A stretch of DNA of 30,403 bases from Intestinibacillus sp964580155 (GTDB lineage: Bacteria > Bacillota > Clostridia > Oscillospirales > Butyricicoccaceae). Shown piece after piece: positions 10,449 through 16,883 of this stretch (the stretch's first letter is position 1; every line of letters begins with the position of its first letter). The stretch covers positions 1-30,403 of the forward strand of contig CAZOJP010000026.1 in the NCBI GenBank assembly GCA_964580155.1, read 5' to 3'. The notes under the pieces are model-generated. The model was not told where the DNA came from, made no database searches, and saw only the letters and a program-made list of their open reading frames with translations. Both the position numbers and the translations under genes were made by a program.

Positions 10449-11147
10449 TTACAAAAATCCGTTTTCCAGAATGCTTTCATCCCGAATGCGGTGCAGGATA
10501 AAATGGTTCTTGTGATAGGTAATCAGGCCGTCCGCCTGCATTTTGCTCAGCTCCTTGGACAGCGCCGTGCGCTCAAGGTTCAGATAATCCGCCAGCTGCT
10601 GGCGGTCAAAGGGGATGTCAAACTCGTTGGACTGATTTTGGATGCGCAGGGTGTTGAGGTATAAAATCACCCGCTCGCGAATGGTTTTGGGGGAGGTTTG
10701 CAGGTTGCGCACGGTGAGCGTCATGTTCTTGCTGGACGAGATCGTCAGCAGATTGACGAGCACCTTGTGCGCGCCGCCGGAAAAGCAGGTGCATTCCGCG
10801 CGCAGATGGGACACGGAAAAGAGCAGCACCCGGCACGTTTCGTTCGCGCGGACATCGACCGGCGAAACCGATTTGGGCATCCACGCATAGGCTTCGAGAA
10901 AATACTGCCCCTGCTCGATGCGCTGCAAAATCGTGCGGTTGCCCCAATAGTCGTTTGATTCGATCGTGGCGCTGCCGGAAAGCACCATGCCCATCTGTCC
11001 GATGTGGTTGCCTGCGGCCGAAATAATTTCGTCCTTCCGGTACTGCTTTTCCTGCGCGCGCAAGCAGTGCAGCGCCTCCTGTATATCCGCTTCCGTCATA
11101 TTCCGGAAGATTGCGGTTCTGGCGAGAAAGGAAATGTCCAAGCACAT
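10449..11147 (-). CDS. Crp/Fnr-family transcriptional regulator
   Basis: This 232-residue protein has an N-terminal cyclic-nucleotide-binding-like beta-roll (about 1-140, with MGMVLSGSATIES). A long dimerisation helix follows, then a C-terminal winged helix with the Crp-type helix-turn-helix DRQQLADYLNLERTALSKELSKMQ at ~180-203 (AALSRELxxL-like in the family). Clostridial members often control redox, NO or carbon genes. It lacks the N-terminal cysteine cluster of canonical Fnr, although cysteines occur around ECTC. It lies directly downstream, on the same strand, of the flavodiiron/hydrogenase operon, which makes that operon or itself a plausible target. Translation may start at GTG 11150 or ATG 11147. 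I chose the ATG, and the weak AGGG upstream fits either. The stop is at 10449. Confidence 0.85.
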   Translation of the reverse strand: MCLDISFLARTAIFRNMTEADIQEALHCLRAQEKQYRKDEIISAAGNHIGQMGMVLSGSATIESNDYWGNRTILQRIEQGQYFLEAYAWMPKSVSPVDVRANETCRVLLFSVSHLRAECTCFSGGAHKVLVNLLTISSSKNMTLTVRNLQTSPKTIRERVILYLNTLRIQNQSNEFDIPFDRQQLADYLNLERTALSKELSKMQADGLITYHKNHFILHRIRDESILENGFL

Positions 11148-11157
11148 CACCCCGTTC

Positions 11158-11199
11158 CCTATAATAAAAGCGTGGCCGAAGCCACGCTTTTATTATAGG
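11158..11199. terminator. Perfect 19-bp palindrome: terminator of the flavodiiron operon
   Basis: Arms 11158-11176 and 11181-11199 are perfectly complementary over 19 bp around a 4-nt loop, which reads TTCG on the minus strand. On the minus strand the GC-rich core is followed by TTTTATTAT, as expected for an intrinsic terminator. The outer arm carries a -10-like TATAAT that may serve the crp-like gene. Confidence 0.8.
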
Positions 11200-11220
11200 T
11201 GCTTTTGCGTTTTCACGCAA
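11192..11220 (-). promoter_or_regulatory. Candidate promoter for the Crp/Fnr gene, overlapping the terminator
   Basis: On the minus strand TTGCGT (11215-11220) and TATAAT (11192-11197) are 17 nt apart. The -35 half belongs to a small inverted repeat, TTGCGT-tttc-ACGCAA on the plus strand at 11205-11220, which could be an operator. The predicted start site falls inside the 19-bp palindrome. Confidence 0.5.
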
Positions 11221-11224
11221 GGGA

Positions 11225-12616
11225 TCACTCGGCTTTTTCAAACATATCCTTGCCAACGCCGCAGATGGGGCAGCACCAGTCATCGGGCAGATCCTCAAAT
11301 GCCGTGCCGGGTGCGATGCCGCTGTCCGGATCGCCCACCGCCGGGTCGTAGATATAGCCGCAGGGTCCGCATACATACTTGCTCATTTTTGTTACCTCCG
11401 TTGTTTGATTTTCCGTGGTGTGTTCTTCGATATTCAGCAGACTCCTGACAAGTGCCGGAATCTGCGTGAAATCCTCTTCCGCCGGGTTCCACAGGGAGCG
11501 GATATTTTCGTCGACAACCGTAAAGCCGGCATCGGCGAGCCGCTGCTGCAGAATTTTCACGCTTTCACCGCTCCAGCCATAGCAGCCGAAGGCAGCGGCG
11601 CGCTTCTTTTGGAACCGCAGCTGTTTTAGGAATTCCAGCCAGCCCGCGACGCTCGAAAGCACGCTGTTGCTGACCGTGGGGGAGCCGACCGCGATGGCCT
11701 TGGATTTGAAGACCTCGGTCATGATCTCGTTTTTATCCGTTTTGGAGATGTTGAAGACCTTGACGACCGTGTCCGGGCTTTGCACATGTATTTCCTCAGC
11801 GATGCGGTGCGCAAGCGTTGCGGTGGCGTCCCACATCGTGTCATACACGATGGTGACCTGGTCCTCCTGATAGGCATTCGCCCACGCGGCATAGTTTTCC
11901 ACAATCTGCATCGGGTTTTCGCGCCAGATTGCGCCGTGGGACGGTGCGATCATGTCGATCGTCAGGTTGAAACCGGTGATTTCATCCAGCTTTTTGAGCA
12001 GGATGCCGGAGAAGGGGGTCAGGATGTTGGCATAATACTTCATGGCTTCCTTGTTCAGCAGGCAGGTGTTTGCCTTGTCGTTGAACAGCTCCGCCACGGC
12101 GTAGTGCTGGCCGAAGGCATCGTTTGAGAACAGGATGTTGTCTCCGGTCATGAAGGTCGCCATCGAGTCCGGCCAGTGCAGCATCTTCATTTCAACGAAA
12201 ATGAGCTGCTTGCCGTTGCCGATGTCGATGCTGTCTCCGGTTTTCACCGTGCGGAAATTCCAGCCGTGCTTGCCGTACTGCCCCTCGATGCTTTTGACGG
12301 CGGCGGCGGTGCAGTAAATCGGCGTGTCCGGAATTTCCTCCATCAGGGAGAGCAGCGAACCCGAGTGGTCGCATTCTCCGTGGTTTGCTATGATGAAATC
12401 GATCTTTTTAAGGTCGATTTCGCTTTTCAGGTTTTCGACAAATTCAAAGCGGTGCGGCAGCCACACCGTGTCGATTAGGACGGTCTTTTCCTCCTCGATG
12501 AGATACGCGTTCTGGCTGGAGCCGTTCATAATCGAGTAGTCGTCTCCGTGAAAATGTTCCAGTTCCCAGTCGATATAGCCGACCCAACTGACATTGTTTT
12601 TAATGTGCTTGCGCAT
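11225..12616 (-). CDS. Flavodiiron protein (FprA type) fused to C-terminal rubredoxin
   Basis: This 463-residue protein reduces O2 to water and/or NO to N2O in anaerobes. The N-terminal metallo-beta-lactamase-like domain keeps the diiron ligands HGECDH at 79-84, LHWPDS, SNDAFG and SHG. A flavodoxin-like FMN domain follows from about residue 255 (VTIVYDTMWDATATLA). A classical rubredoxin occupies 411-463, with CGPCGY and CCPICG supplying the four Fe ligands. The fused rubredoxin should pass electrons to FMN. I chose the ATG at 12616 because GGAGG lies 9-13 nt upstream, inside the ferredoxin gene, and FprA homology begins there. The ferredoxin stop is 1 nt away. An internal Shine-Dalgarno and ATG precede the rubredoxin module, so free rubredoxin may also be made. 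Confidence 0.95.
   Translation of the reverse strand: MRKHIKNNVSWVGYIDWELEHFHGDDYSIMNGSSQNAYLIEEEKTVLIDTVWLPHRFEFVENLKSEIDLKKIDFIIANHGECDHSGSLLSLMEEIPDTPIYCTAAAVKSIEGQYGKHGWNFRTVKTGDSIDIGNGKQLIFVEMKMLHWPDSMATFMTGDNILFSNDAFGQHYAVAELFNDKANTCLLNKEAMKYYANILTPFSGILLKKLDEITGFNLTIDMIAPSHGAIWRENPMQIVENYAAWANAYQEDQVTIVYDTMWDATATLAHRIAEEIHVQSPDTVVKVFNISKTDKNEIMTEVFKSKAIAVGSPTVSNSVLSSVAGWLEFLKQLRFQKKRAAAFGCYGWSGESVKILQQRLADAGFTVVDENIRSLWNPAEEDFTQIPALVRSLLNIEEHTTENQTTEVTKMSKYVCGPCGYIYDPAVGDPDSGIAPGTAFEDLPDDWCCPICGVGKDMFEKAE
11384..11399 (-). promoter_or_regulatory. Internal Shine-Dalgarno and ATG at the flavodiiron-rubredoxin junction
   Basis: Reading the minus strand, GGAGGT (11394-11399) lies 7 nt before an in-frame ATG (11386-11384). 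That ATG begins exactly at the rubredoxin module MSKYVCGPCGYIYD. Starting there would give a complete 53-residue rubredoxin ending at 11225. Confidence 0.65.
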
Positions 12617-12617
12617 T

Positions 12618-12806
12618 TTAGTTTTCCTCCAAAATTCCGGACACCGGGCAGGAATCGATTGCTGCCCGTACGGCATTTTCGTTGTCCGGTGTTATCGCAC
12701 CGACCGCGTGGGCCTTGCCGCTGTCACCAAGTTCAAATACTTCGGGGCAAATTCCGATGCAAAGCCCGCAGCCCATGCAAATACCTGCGTCGACATAAGC
12801 CTTCAT
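12618..12806 (-). CDS. Single-cluster [4Fe-4S] ferredoxin
   Basis: This 62-residue acidic protein carries the motif CMGCGLCIGICPEVF near the N-terminus and a final CPVSG near the C-terminus. That is the pattern of small one-cluster ferredoxins of the Desulfovibrio/Thermotoga kind (Fer4_13-like), not the two-cluster clostridial type. It is a soluble electron carrier. It lies between the hydrogenase-like gene (10 nt upstream) and the flavodiiron gene (1 nt downstream), so it is a natural carrier between those two enzymes, although this is inferred from context. I chose the ATG at 12806 because AAGGA precedes it. A longer in-frame start at 12836 would overlap the hydrogenase gene and add ten non-conserved residues. 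Confidence 0.93.
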   Translation of the reverse strand: MKAYVDAGICMGCGLCIGICPEVFELGDSGKAHAVGAITPDNENAVRAAIDSCPVSGILEEN

Positions 12807-12816
12807 AATTTCCTTT

Positions 12817-14049
12817 TCAATCGAAATTGCGGTCAAACATCGTGCTGCTTCCCAAAAATTCGGTTACGGTCGGAAAGCCCAGCTGCTTGATCAGCTCGAT
12901 TACATACGGATTTTCGATCGGGGTTTCGCATTGCGCCTCGTCGCCGTAATCGTCCACGAAGCGCGCGCCCGCCTCCTTCGGAATCAGCGTTTTCGGGCCG
13001 CCGACGCAGCCGCCCTTGCAGCCCATTCCCTCAAAGAAGTTGCCCTCTCGGTTTCCGTCCAAAATATCCTGAATCATCGCCCTGCAATCGGGCACGCCGT
13101 CCGCGCGGCGGGTGTGCACCTTGATCGCGCGGTCCGGATTGAGCTTTTCCACGGTTTTGGCGACCGCCTCCGCGACGCCGCCGCTGCGCGCATAGCGGAT
13201 ACCGGTGGAGGAGGCGTGCGGAACGCTTTCCTCCTCGAGCGCGTCCAGGTCGAGGTCTGTCGCGTCAAAGAGATCGCGCAGCTCCTGGAAGGTGATCACA
13301 TGGTCGATGGCGTCCGCGATGTCCGGCTCGCGGCGCTCGGCTTTTTTGGCGACGCAGGGGCCGATGAATACGGTCACCGCGTCCGGATGCAGCGCCTTGA
13401 CCGTGCGTCCGCCCGCGATCATGGGGGAGACGGAGCCGGGTACGTTGGGCAGCAGCTCGTGGAACTGCTTGCGAATCATCGCAATCCACATGGGGCAGCA
13501 GCAGCTCGTGAGCTGGAAATCCGTGTCCTCGTGCACCCGCGCATGAAACTCCAGCGCCTCCTTGAGCGTGAGGATGTCCGCAAACGCCGCCACCTCAATC
13601 ATGCCGGTGAAGCCGAGCTTTTTGAGCGCAGTGCGCATTTTGCCCGCCGTCATCGACGCGCCGAACTGTCCGGAGAAGGCGGGCGCAATCAGGGCGTAAA
13701 CGCTGCCCGTGTGCTCGCGCAGCGCGCGCACAACCGGAATTAAATCCTTGCCTGCCTGCAACGCGTGGATTTTGCACGCGTCAATGCACGCGCCGCAGCC
13801 GACGCACTTTTCCATGTCCACCGTGATGCCGGTTTCCTGTGTAAAGGAGAGTGCGTCCCATGTGCACGCGTTTTGGCAGTCCGTGCGCTCGCCGGGCGGA
13901 CAGATGCAGGGCTTCACGCGCCATACGAGCGGCTCCTGCTCCGGATTTGTCAGGCAGTGCATGAGCTGCGGCTCGGCAGGCTCCTCGAACTGGGAATTGC
14001 CGTCCACGGCTTCCCGAAGCACCTTGCGATATAAATCATCCAGCTTCAT
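12817..14049 (-). CDS. [FeFe]-hydrogenase-like protein (group B-like)
   Basis: This 410-residue protein joins an N-terminal ferredoxin-like part to an H-cluster domain. One cluster uses CVGCGACIDAC (C82, C85, C88, C92). An atypical first motif has C48, C50, C58 and C62. The H-cluster loops are recognisable: L1 TSCCCPMW (ligand C185), L2 GPCVAKKAE (C232) and L3 EGMGCKGGCVGG (C344, C348). The loops differ from group A enzymes (TSCCPxW, MPCxxKxxE) and look like the group B/CpIII-type proteins of Clostridia, which are thought to favour H2 uptake or have uncertain activity. The protein would use ferredoxin, which is encoded next. No HydEFG maturases lie in the window. The ATG follows GGAG and sits 6 nt after the bicupin stop. 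The family call is strong and the subgroup is moderate. Confidence 0.88.
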   Translation of the reverse strand: MKLDDLYRKVLREAVDGNSQFEEPAEPQLMHCLTNPEQEPLVWRVKPCICPPGERTDCQNACTWDALSFTQETGITVDMEKCVGCGACIDACKIHALQAGKDLIPVVRALREHTGSVYALIAPAFSGQFGASMTAGKMRTALKKLGFTGMIEVAAFADILTLKEALEFHARVHEDTDFQLTSCCCPMWIAMIRKQFHELLPNVPGSVSPMIAGGRTVKALHPDAVTVFIGPCVAKKAERREPDIADAIDHVITFQELRDLFDATDLDLDALEEESVPHASSTGIRYARSGGVAEAVAKTVEKLNPDRAIKVHTRRADGVPDCRAMIQDILDGNREGNFFEGMGCKGGCVGGPKTLIPKEAGARFVDDYGDEAQCETPIENPYVIELIKQLGFPTVTEFLGSSTMFDRNFD

Positions 14050-14055
14050 CTTTAT

Positions 14056-14709
14056 TTACTCCAGCGTCATGAGCAGCGCCATCTTAAAGCGGCTGTCTGC
14101 CCGAACCCAATGCTTTCCGTTTTTTGCAAACTTGAAGTTTTCACCGGCGCGCAGGGAATATTCCTTGCCCTCATAGCCGATGATACCCTCACCCTCCAGT
14201 GCAAACAGCAGGGCTTCGCCCGGCGCGGCGTGCTCGGTCAGACCGGTGCCCGCGTCAAAGCTCATCAAAACATATTTCATGTGCGGCTCGCGGATGACGT
14301 CCATATTGACGATTTTCCCGTCCGCATAGGGCACGAGCTCGGCAAGGGTGAATACCTCGCCCGCTTCAATCTGATGGTTCATTGGTGCATTCCTCCTCAA
14401 ACTGATTTCAATGTAAACCGCGTTGGTCTCCGCTTCCATTCCAACCGGAATACCGGTGGGGGCGGAGAGGCCCTGTCCGGGCTTCAGCGTTTTGCGCCAG
14501 TCCTTTGTGTAGACCGTCAGCGCGCCCTCCGCCACAAGCAGCAGCTTGGGGTTTTCATAGCTTTCCGCGCTGATGTCCGTGTGCGCATCCATGGAGAAAA
14601 TCGTGACAGCGGAGCCCTCCGCCTGAAAAATCTCCTCGGATACCGTGCAGCCTTTAATGGCAGGGTTGCTTTTTGCCAGGGAAAACGGCGTTCCGTCGGG
14701 CACCTTCAC
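14056..14709 (-). CDS. Bicupin protein of unknown function
   Basis: Two cupin beta-barrels are fused in 217 residues. The first spans roughly 15-108 (LLLVAEGALTVYTKD, then LKPGQGLSAPTGIPVG). The second spans 110-217 (EHAAPGEALLFALEGEGIIGYEGKEYSLRAGENFKF). The second barrel keeps one likely metal ligand (EHAAPGE), while the first lacks an obvious His set. Cupins bind metals or small ligands, and the substrate here is unknown. It is the first gene of the operon with hydrogenase, ferredoxin and flavodiiron protein, so a sensing or metal-related role in redox stress is possible. No ATG is available at the start: GTG 14709 or TTG 14712 follow AAAGGGG, and I chose the GTG. A strong internal Shine-Dalgarno and ATG precede the second barrel. 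Confidence 0.8.
   Translation of the reverse strand: MKVPDGTPFSLAKSNPAIKGCTVSEEIFQAEGSAVTIFSMDAHTDISAESYENPKLLLVAEGALTVYTKDWRKTLKPGQGLSAPTGIPVGMEAETNAVYIEISLRRNAPMNHQIEAGEVFTLAELVPYADGKIVNMDVIREPHMKYVLMSFDAGTGLTEHAAPGEALLFALEGEGIIGYEGKEYSLRAGENFKFAKNGKHWVRADSRFKMALLMTLE
14380..14398 (-). promoter_or_regulatory. Internal Shine-Dalgarno and ATG between the two cupin domains
   Basis: On the minus strand GAGGAGG (14392-14398) precedes an in-frame ATG (14382-14380) by 9 nt, exactly at the start of the second cupin (MNHQIEAGEVF). Initiation there gives a stand-alone 108-residue cupin. A TGA lies one frame off, immediately before the Shine-Dalgarno. Confidence 0.65.
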
Positions 14710-14739
14710 CAAAACCGCCCCTTTCTTGATTTTTTTTCA

Positions 14740-14745
14740 ATTATA
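14740..14745 (-). promoter_or_regulatory. Candidate -10 of the bicupin-hydrogenase-flavodiiron operon
   Basis: TATAAT on the minus strand lies about 30 nt before the bicupin start, with no convincing -35 at 16-18 nt. A weak -35 suggests that an activator may be needed. The 14710-14837 spacer is shared with the divergent DUF438 gene. Confidence 0.45.
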
Positions 14746-14793
14746 CCATCGCCGCAAAACAAACTGCGTGGTTAAAACAACGTACTTTTAAGA

Positions 14794-14817
14794 TTGCACA
14801 ATTTATACTGGGTGCAA
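14794..14817. promoter_or_regulatory. Dyad TTGCAC-N12-GTGCAA over the DUF438-gene promoter
   Basis: Two perfect 6-bp half-sites, TTGCAC (14794-14799) and GTGCAA (14812-14817), flank the likely -10 TATACT (14804-14809) of the plus-strand gene starting at 14838. No good -35 is visible. It is a plausible operator for a dimeric regulator, and the binding protein is not identified. Confidence 0.4.
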
Positions 14818-14837
14818 CGAGCGAAAGGAGAATTTCC

Positions 14838-16319
14838 ATGAAAACAATCGATTTGAACCGTTCTGTATACGAACTTGCCACGGAATATCCGGAGCTGATT
14901 GACATCATGGCCGGATTGGGCTTTGGAGAAATCACAAAAAAAGCGGTGCTGCACTCCCTCGGGAAAATCACAACCATCCCCAAGGGCGCGCACATGAAGC
15001 AGATTCCGATGGAAAAGATCGTCATGACGCTGATAGAAAACGGCTTTACGCTGGCAGGCGAGATGCCGCAGGCCCAGGCGGAGCCGGCAACACCCGTCTC
15101 TACACCCGTTTCCGCGCCGGACACGAACCGCGAGCAGCTCAAGGCGTATTTAAAGCGGCTGGGCGCGGGCGAATCGCTGGACAGCGTGCGCGCGGACTTC
15201 GTGCGCGAGTTCGGCGATGTAGACGCTTCGGAAATCATGCAGGCCGAGCAGGAGCTCATGGCGGAGGGCACACCGCTTGAAGAGGTGCAAAAGCTCTGCG
15301 ACGTGCATTCCGCCCTGTTTCACGGCGCAACGCGCGAGGAGCAGATCGCAAATGCCGAGCGCGCGGTGCAGGCTTCCCTGCAAAAGGATGAAGCGACCGC
15401 GGAGGCCTACGGCAACAAAATGAGCAAGGCGGCCGCGCTCATCGCGATCCCCGGCCATCCGCTTTATACCCTGACCGAGGAAAACAAGGCGCTGACCGCC
15501 CTGCTTGCCAAGGCCAAGGAGGGCCCGGCCGCACTGCGCGCGCTGCTGCCCCAAATCCGCGAGGTCGTCGCCCACTATGCGAAAAAGGGCGACCTGCTCT
15601 ATCCGCACCTGAAGGTTCAGTATAGTATCTCCGGACCGTCCGACGTTATGTGGACGGTGGATGATGAAATTCGCGACGCACTGTCCGCCCTGCTGCGCGC
15701 GGAGAACCGTGACGAGGCGTGGGAGGAGCAGGTGAAGGCCGTGCTGCTGCGCGCGGAGGAAATGATCTATAAAGAAGAAAACATCCTGTTCCCCATCTGC
15801 GCGGTCAACTTCACCGAGCAGGAGTGGCAGCAGATTTACCGCGACAGCAAGGATTATGCCGTGTGCTTCGGGGTGGAGGATGTCGCGTGGCACGAGGCGG
15901 AAGCGGGCGCGCCCGCGCAAAGAGCATCCCAAAGCGGAGAGGTCGTGCTGCCCGGCGGCCATATGACGCTCGAGCAGCTGACCGCGCTGCTCAACACGAT
16001 TCCGATGGAAATCACATTCGTGGACGCGGATAACATGAACCGCTTCTTTAACGAGGGGCACAAGGCGTTCAAGCGTCCGGGCATGGCGATTGACCGCGAC
16101 GTATTTTCCTGCCATCCGCCCAAGGTGGAGCCGATCGTGCGCGGAATCATTGAGGATTTCCGCCACAACCGCCGGGACAGCGTGCCGATCTGGATGGACA
16201 AGAACGGCAAAACCATGCTCGTCAACTATATGGCGGTGCGCGACAAGAACGGCGCGTATATCGGCACGGTGGAGCTGGTACAGGACATGGAGTTTGCCAA
16301 GGAGCATTTCTCCAAATAA
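14838..16319 (+). CDS. DUF1858-DUF438-hemerythrin-PAS redox sensor-like protein
   Basis: This 493-residue protein begins with a DUF1858 module (~1-72: NRSVYELATEYPELIDIMAGLGFG). A DUF438 helical region (~97-165) and a hemerythrin-like four-helix domain (~195-345) follow, the latter with GHPLYTLTEENKAL, HYAKKGDLLYPHL and YKEENILFP. The C-terminal PAS domain (~370-490) has GMAIDRDVFSCHPPK and MDKNGKTMLVNYMAVRDKNG. The architecture is well known in Clostridia. It suggests a soluble sensor binding O2, NO or a metal through the hemerythrin and a ligand in the PAS, but it has no output domain, so the partner is unknown. It is divergent from the flavodiiron operon. The ATG follows AAAGGAG. A strong terminator lies 36 nt after the stop, so it is monocistronic. 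Confidence 0.88.
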   Translation: MKTIDLNRSVYELATEYPELIDIMAGLGFGEITKKAVLHSLGKITTIPKGAHMKQIPMEKIVMTLIENGFTLAGEMPQAQAEPATPVSTPVSAPDTNREQLKAYLKRLGAGESLDSVRADFVREFGDVDASEIMQAEQELMAEGTPLEEVQKLCDVHSALFHGATREEQIANAERAVQASLQKDEATAEAYGNKMSKAAALIAIPGHPLYTLTEENKALTALLAKAKEGPAALRALLPQIREVVAHYAKKGDLLYPHLKVQYSISGPSDVMWTVDDEIRDALSALLRAENRDEAWEEQVKAVLLRAEEMIYKEENILFPICAVNFTEQEWQQIYRDSKDYAVCFGVEDVAWHEAEAGAPAQRASQSGEVVLPGGHMTLEQLTALLNTIPMEITFVDADNMNRFFNEGHKAFKRPGMAIDRDVFSCHPPKVEPIVRGIIEDFRHNRRDSVPIWMDKNGKTMLVNYMAVRDKNGAYIGTVELVQDMEFAKEHFSK

Positions 16320-16355
16320 GCACGGACAAGCACTCCTTTCGCGATGAAGCACAAC

Positions 16356-16391
16356 AAAACCCCCGAAAATCGTCAGATTTTCGGGGGTTTT
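16356..16391 (+). terminator. Intrinsic terminator after the DUF438 gene
   Basis: A perfect 15-bp stem (16356-16370 with 16377-16391) with a 6-nt loop ends in TTTT. It separates the DUF438 gene from the DUF134 operon promoter about 50 nt downstream. Confidence 0.92.
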
Positions 16392-16442
16392 CTGCGCGCA
16401 AATCGATTCGTATTCGGCTGGAACAATCGGTTGAAAAAGTTA

Positions 16443-16470
16443 TTGACATATGCCGGATATGGGGTATAAT
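16443..16470 (+). promoter_or_regulatory. Sigma-A promoter of the DUF134/NifX/MinD operon
   Basis: TTGACA (16443-16448) and TATAAT (16465-16470) are perfect hexamers 16 nt apart. The predicted start is near 16477. Copies of a 13-bp direct repeat lie over the -35 and just past the start site. Confidence 0.85.
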
Positions 16471-16495
16471 AGAACCGTAAGCGACATATGCCGGA
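16445..16495 (+). repeat. 13-bp direct repeat bracketing the promoter (candidate operator pair)
   Basis: GACATATGCCGGA occurs perfectly at 16445-16457 and 16483-16495, 38 nt apart. Each copy contains the palindrome CATATG. One overlaps the -35 and spacer and the other covers the initially transcribed region. This is a typical layout for autorepression, and the first gene of the operon encodes a DNA-binding DUF134 protein. Confidence 0.65.
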
Positions 16496-16514
16496 AACAA
16501 CAGGGGGTGAAGCA

Positions 16515-16883
16515 GTGGCAAGGCCAAGAAAATGGAGGAGGGTGTGCTGCCTGCCCGAAAGCAGCCGATTCGGCCCGCTGGACGCTCCGCCCGAGGACGC
16601 AGTGACCATGACGGTGGACGAATTTGAGTCCATCCGCCTCATCGACGTGGACGGGCTGACGCAGGAGCAGTGCGCGGCGCGCATGGAGGTTTCGCGCACC
16701 ACGGTGCAGGGAATCTATGACAGCGCGCGCAAGAAGCTGGGTCAATCGCTGATTTGCGGCAAGGTGCTCCACATTGCGGGCGGCGACTACCGCCTGTGCG
16801 ACGGACAGGGAGAGCACTGCGGACGCTGCGGAAAGCAGCGCCGCGCATGTGCGAGACAGGAAATACAGGAGGAAACAACATGA
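16515..16883 (+). CDS. DUF134 helix-turn-helix regulator
   Basis: This 122-residue protein opens with ARPRKWRRVCCLPES, the signature of the DUF134 family. A sigma-region-4-like helix-turn-helix follows (~32-75: DEFESIRLIDVDGLTQEQCAARMEVSRTTVQGIYDSARKKL). The C-terminus is Cys-rich (CDGQGEHCGRCGK), probably a metal or Fe-S site. The role is inferred to be regulation of the following metal-cofactor genes, as DUF134 genes commonly sit beside NifX-like genes. I chose the GTG at 16515 because the conserved MARPRK start lies there after a G-rich Shine-Dalgarno. An ATG at 16488 would lie within the second operator repeat. The stop overlaps the next gene's ATG (ATGA). Confidence 0.88.
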   Translation: MARPRKWRRVCCLPESSRFGPLDAPPEDAVTMTVDEFESIRLIDVDGLTQEQCAARMEVSRTTVQGIYDSARKKLGQSLICGKVLHIAGGDYRLCDGQGEHCGRCGKQRRACARQEIQEETT

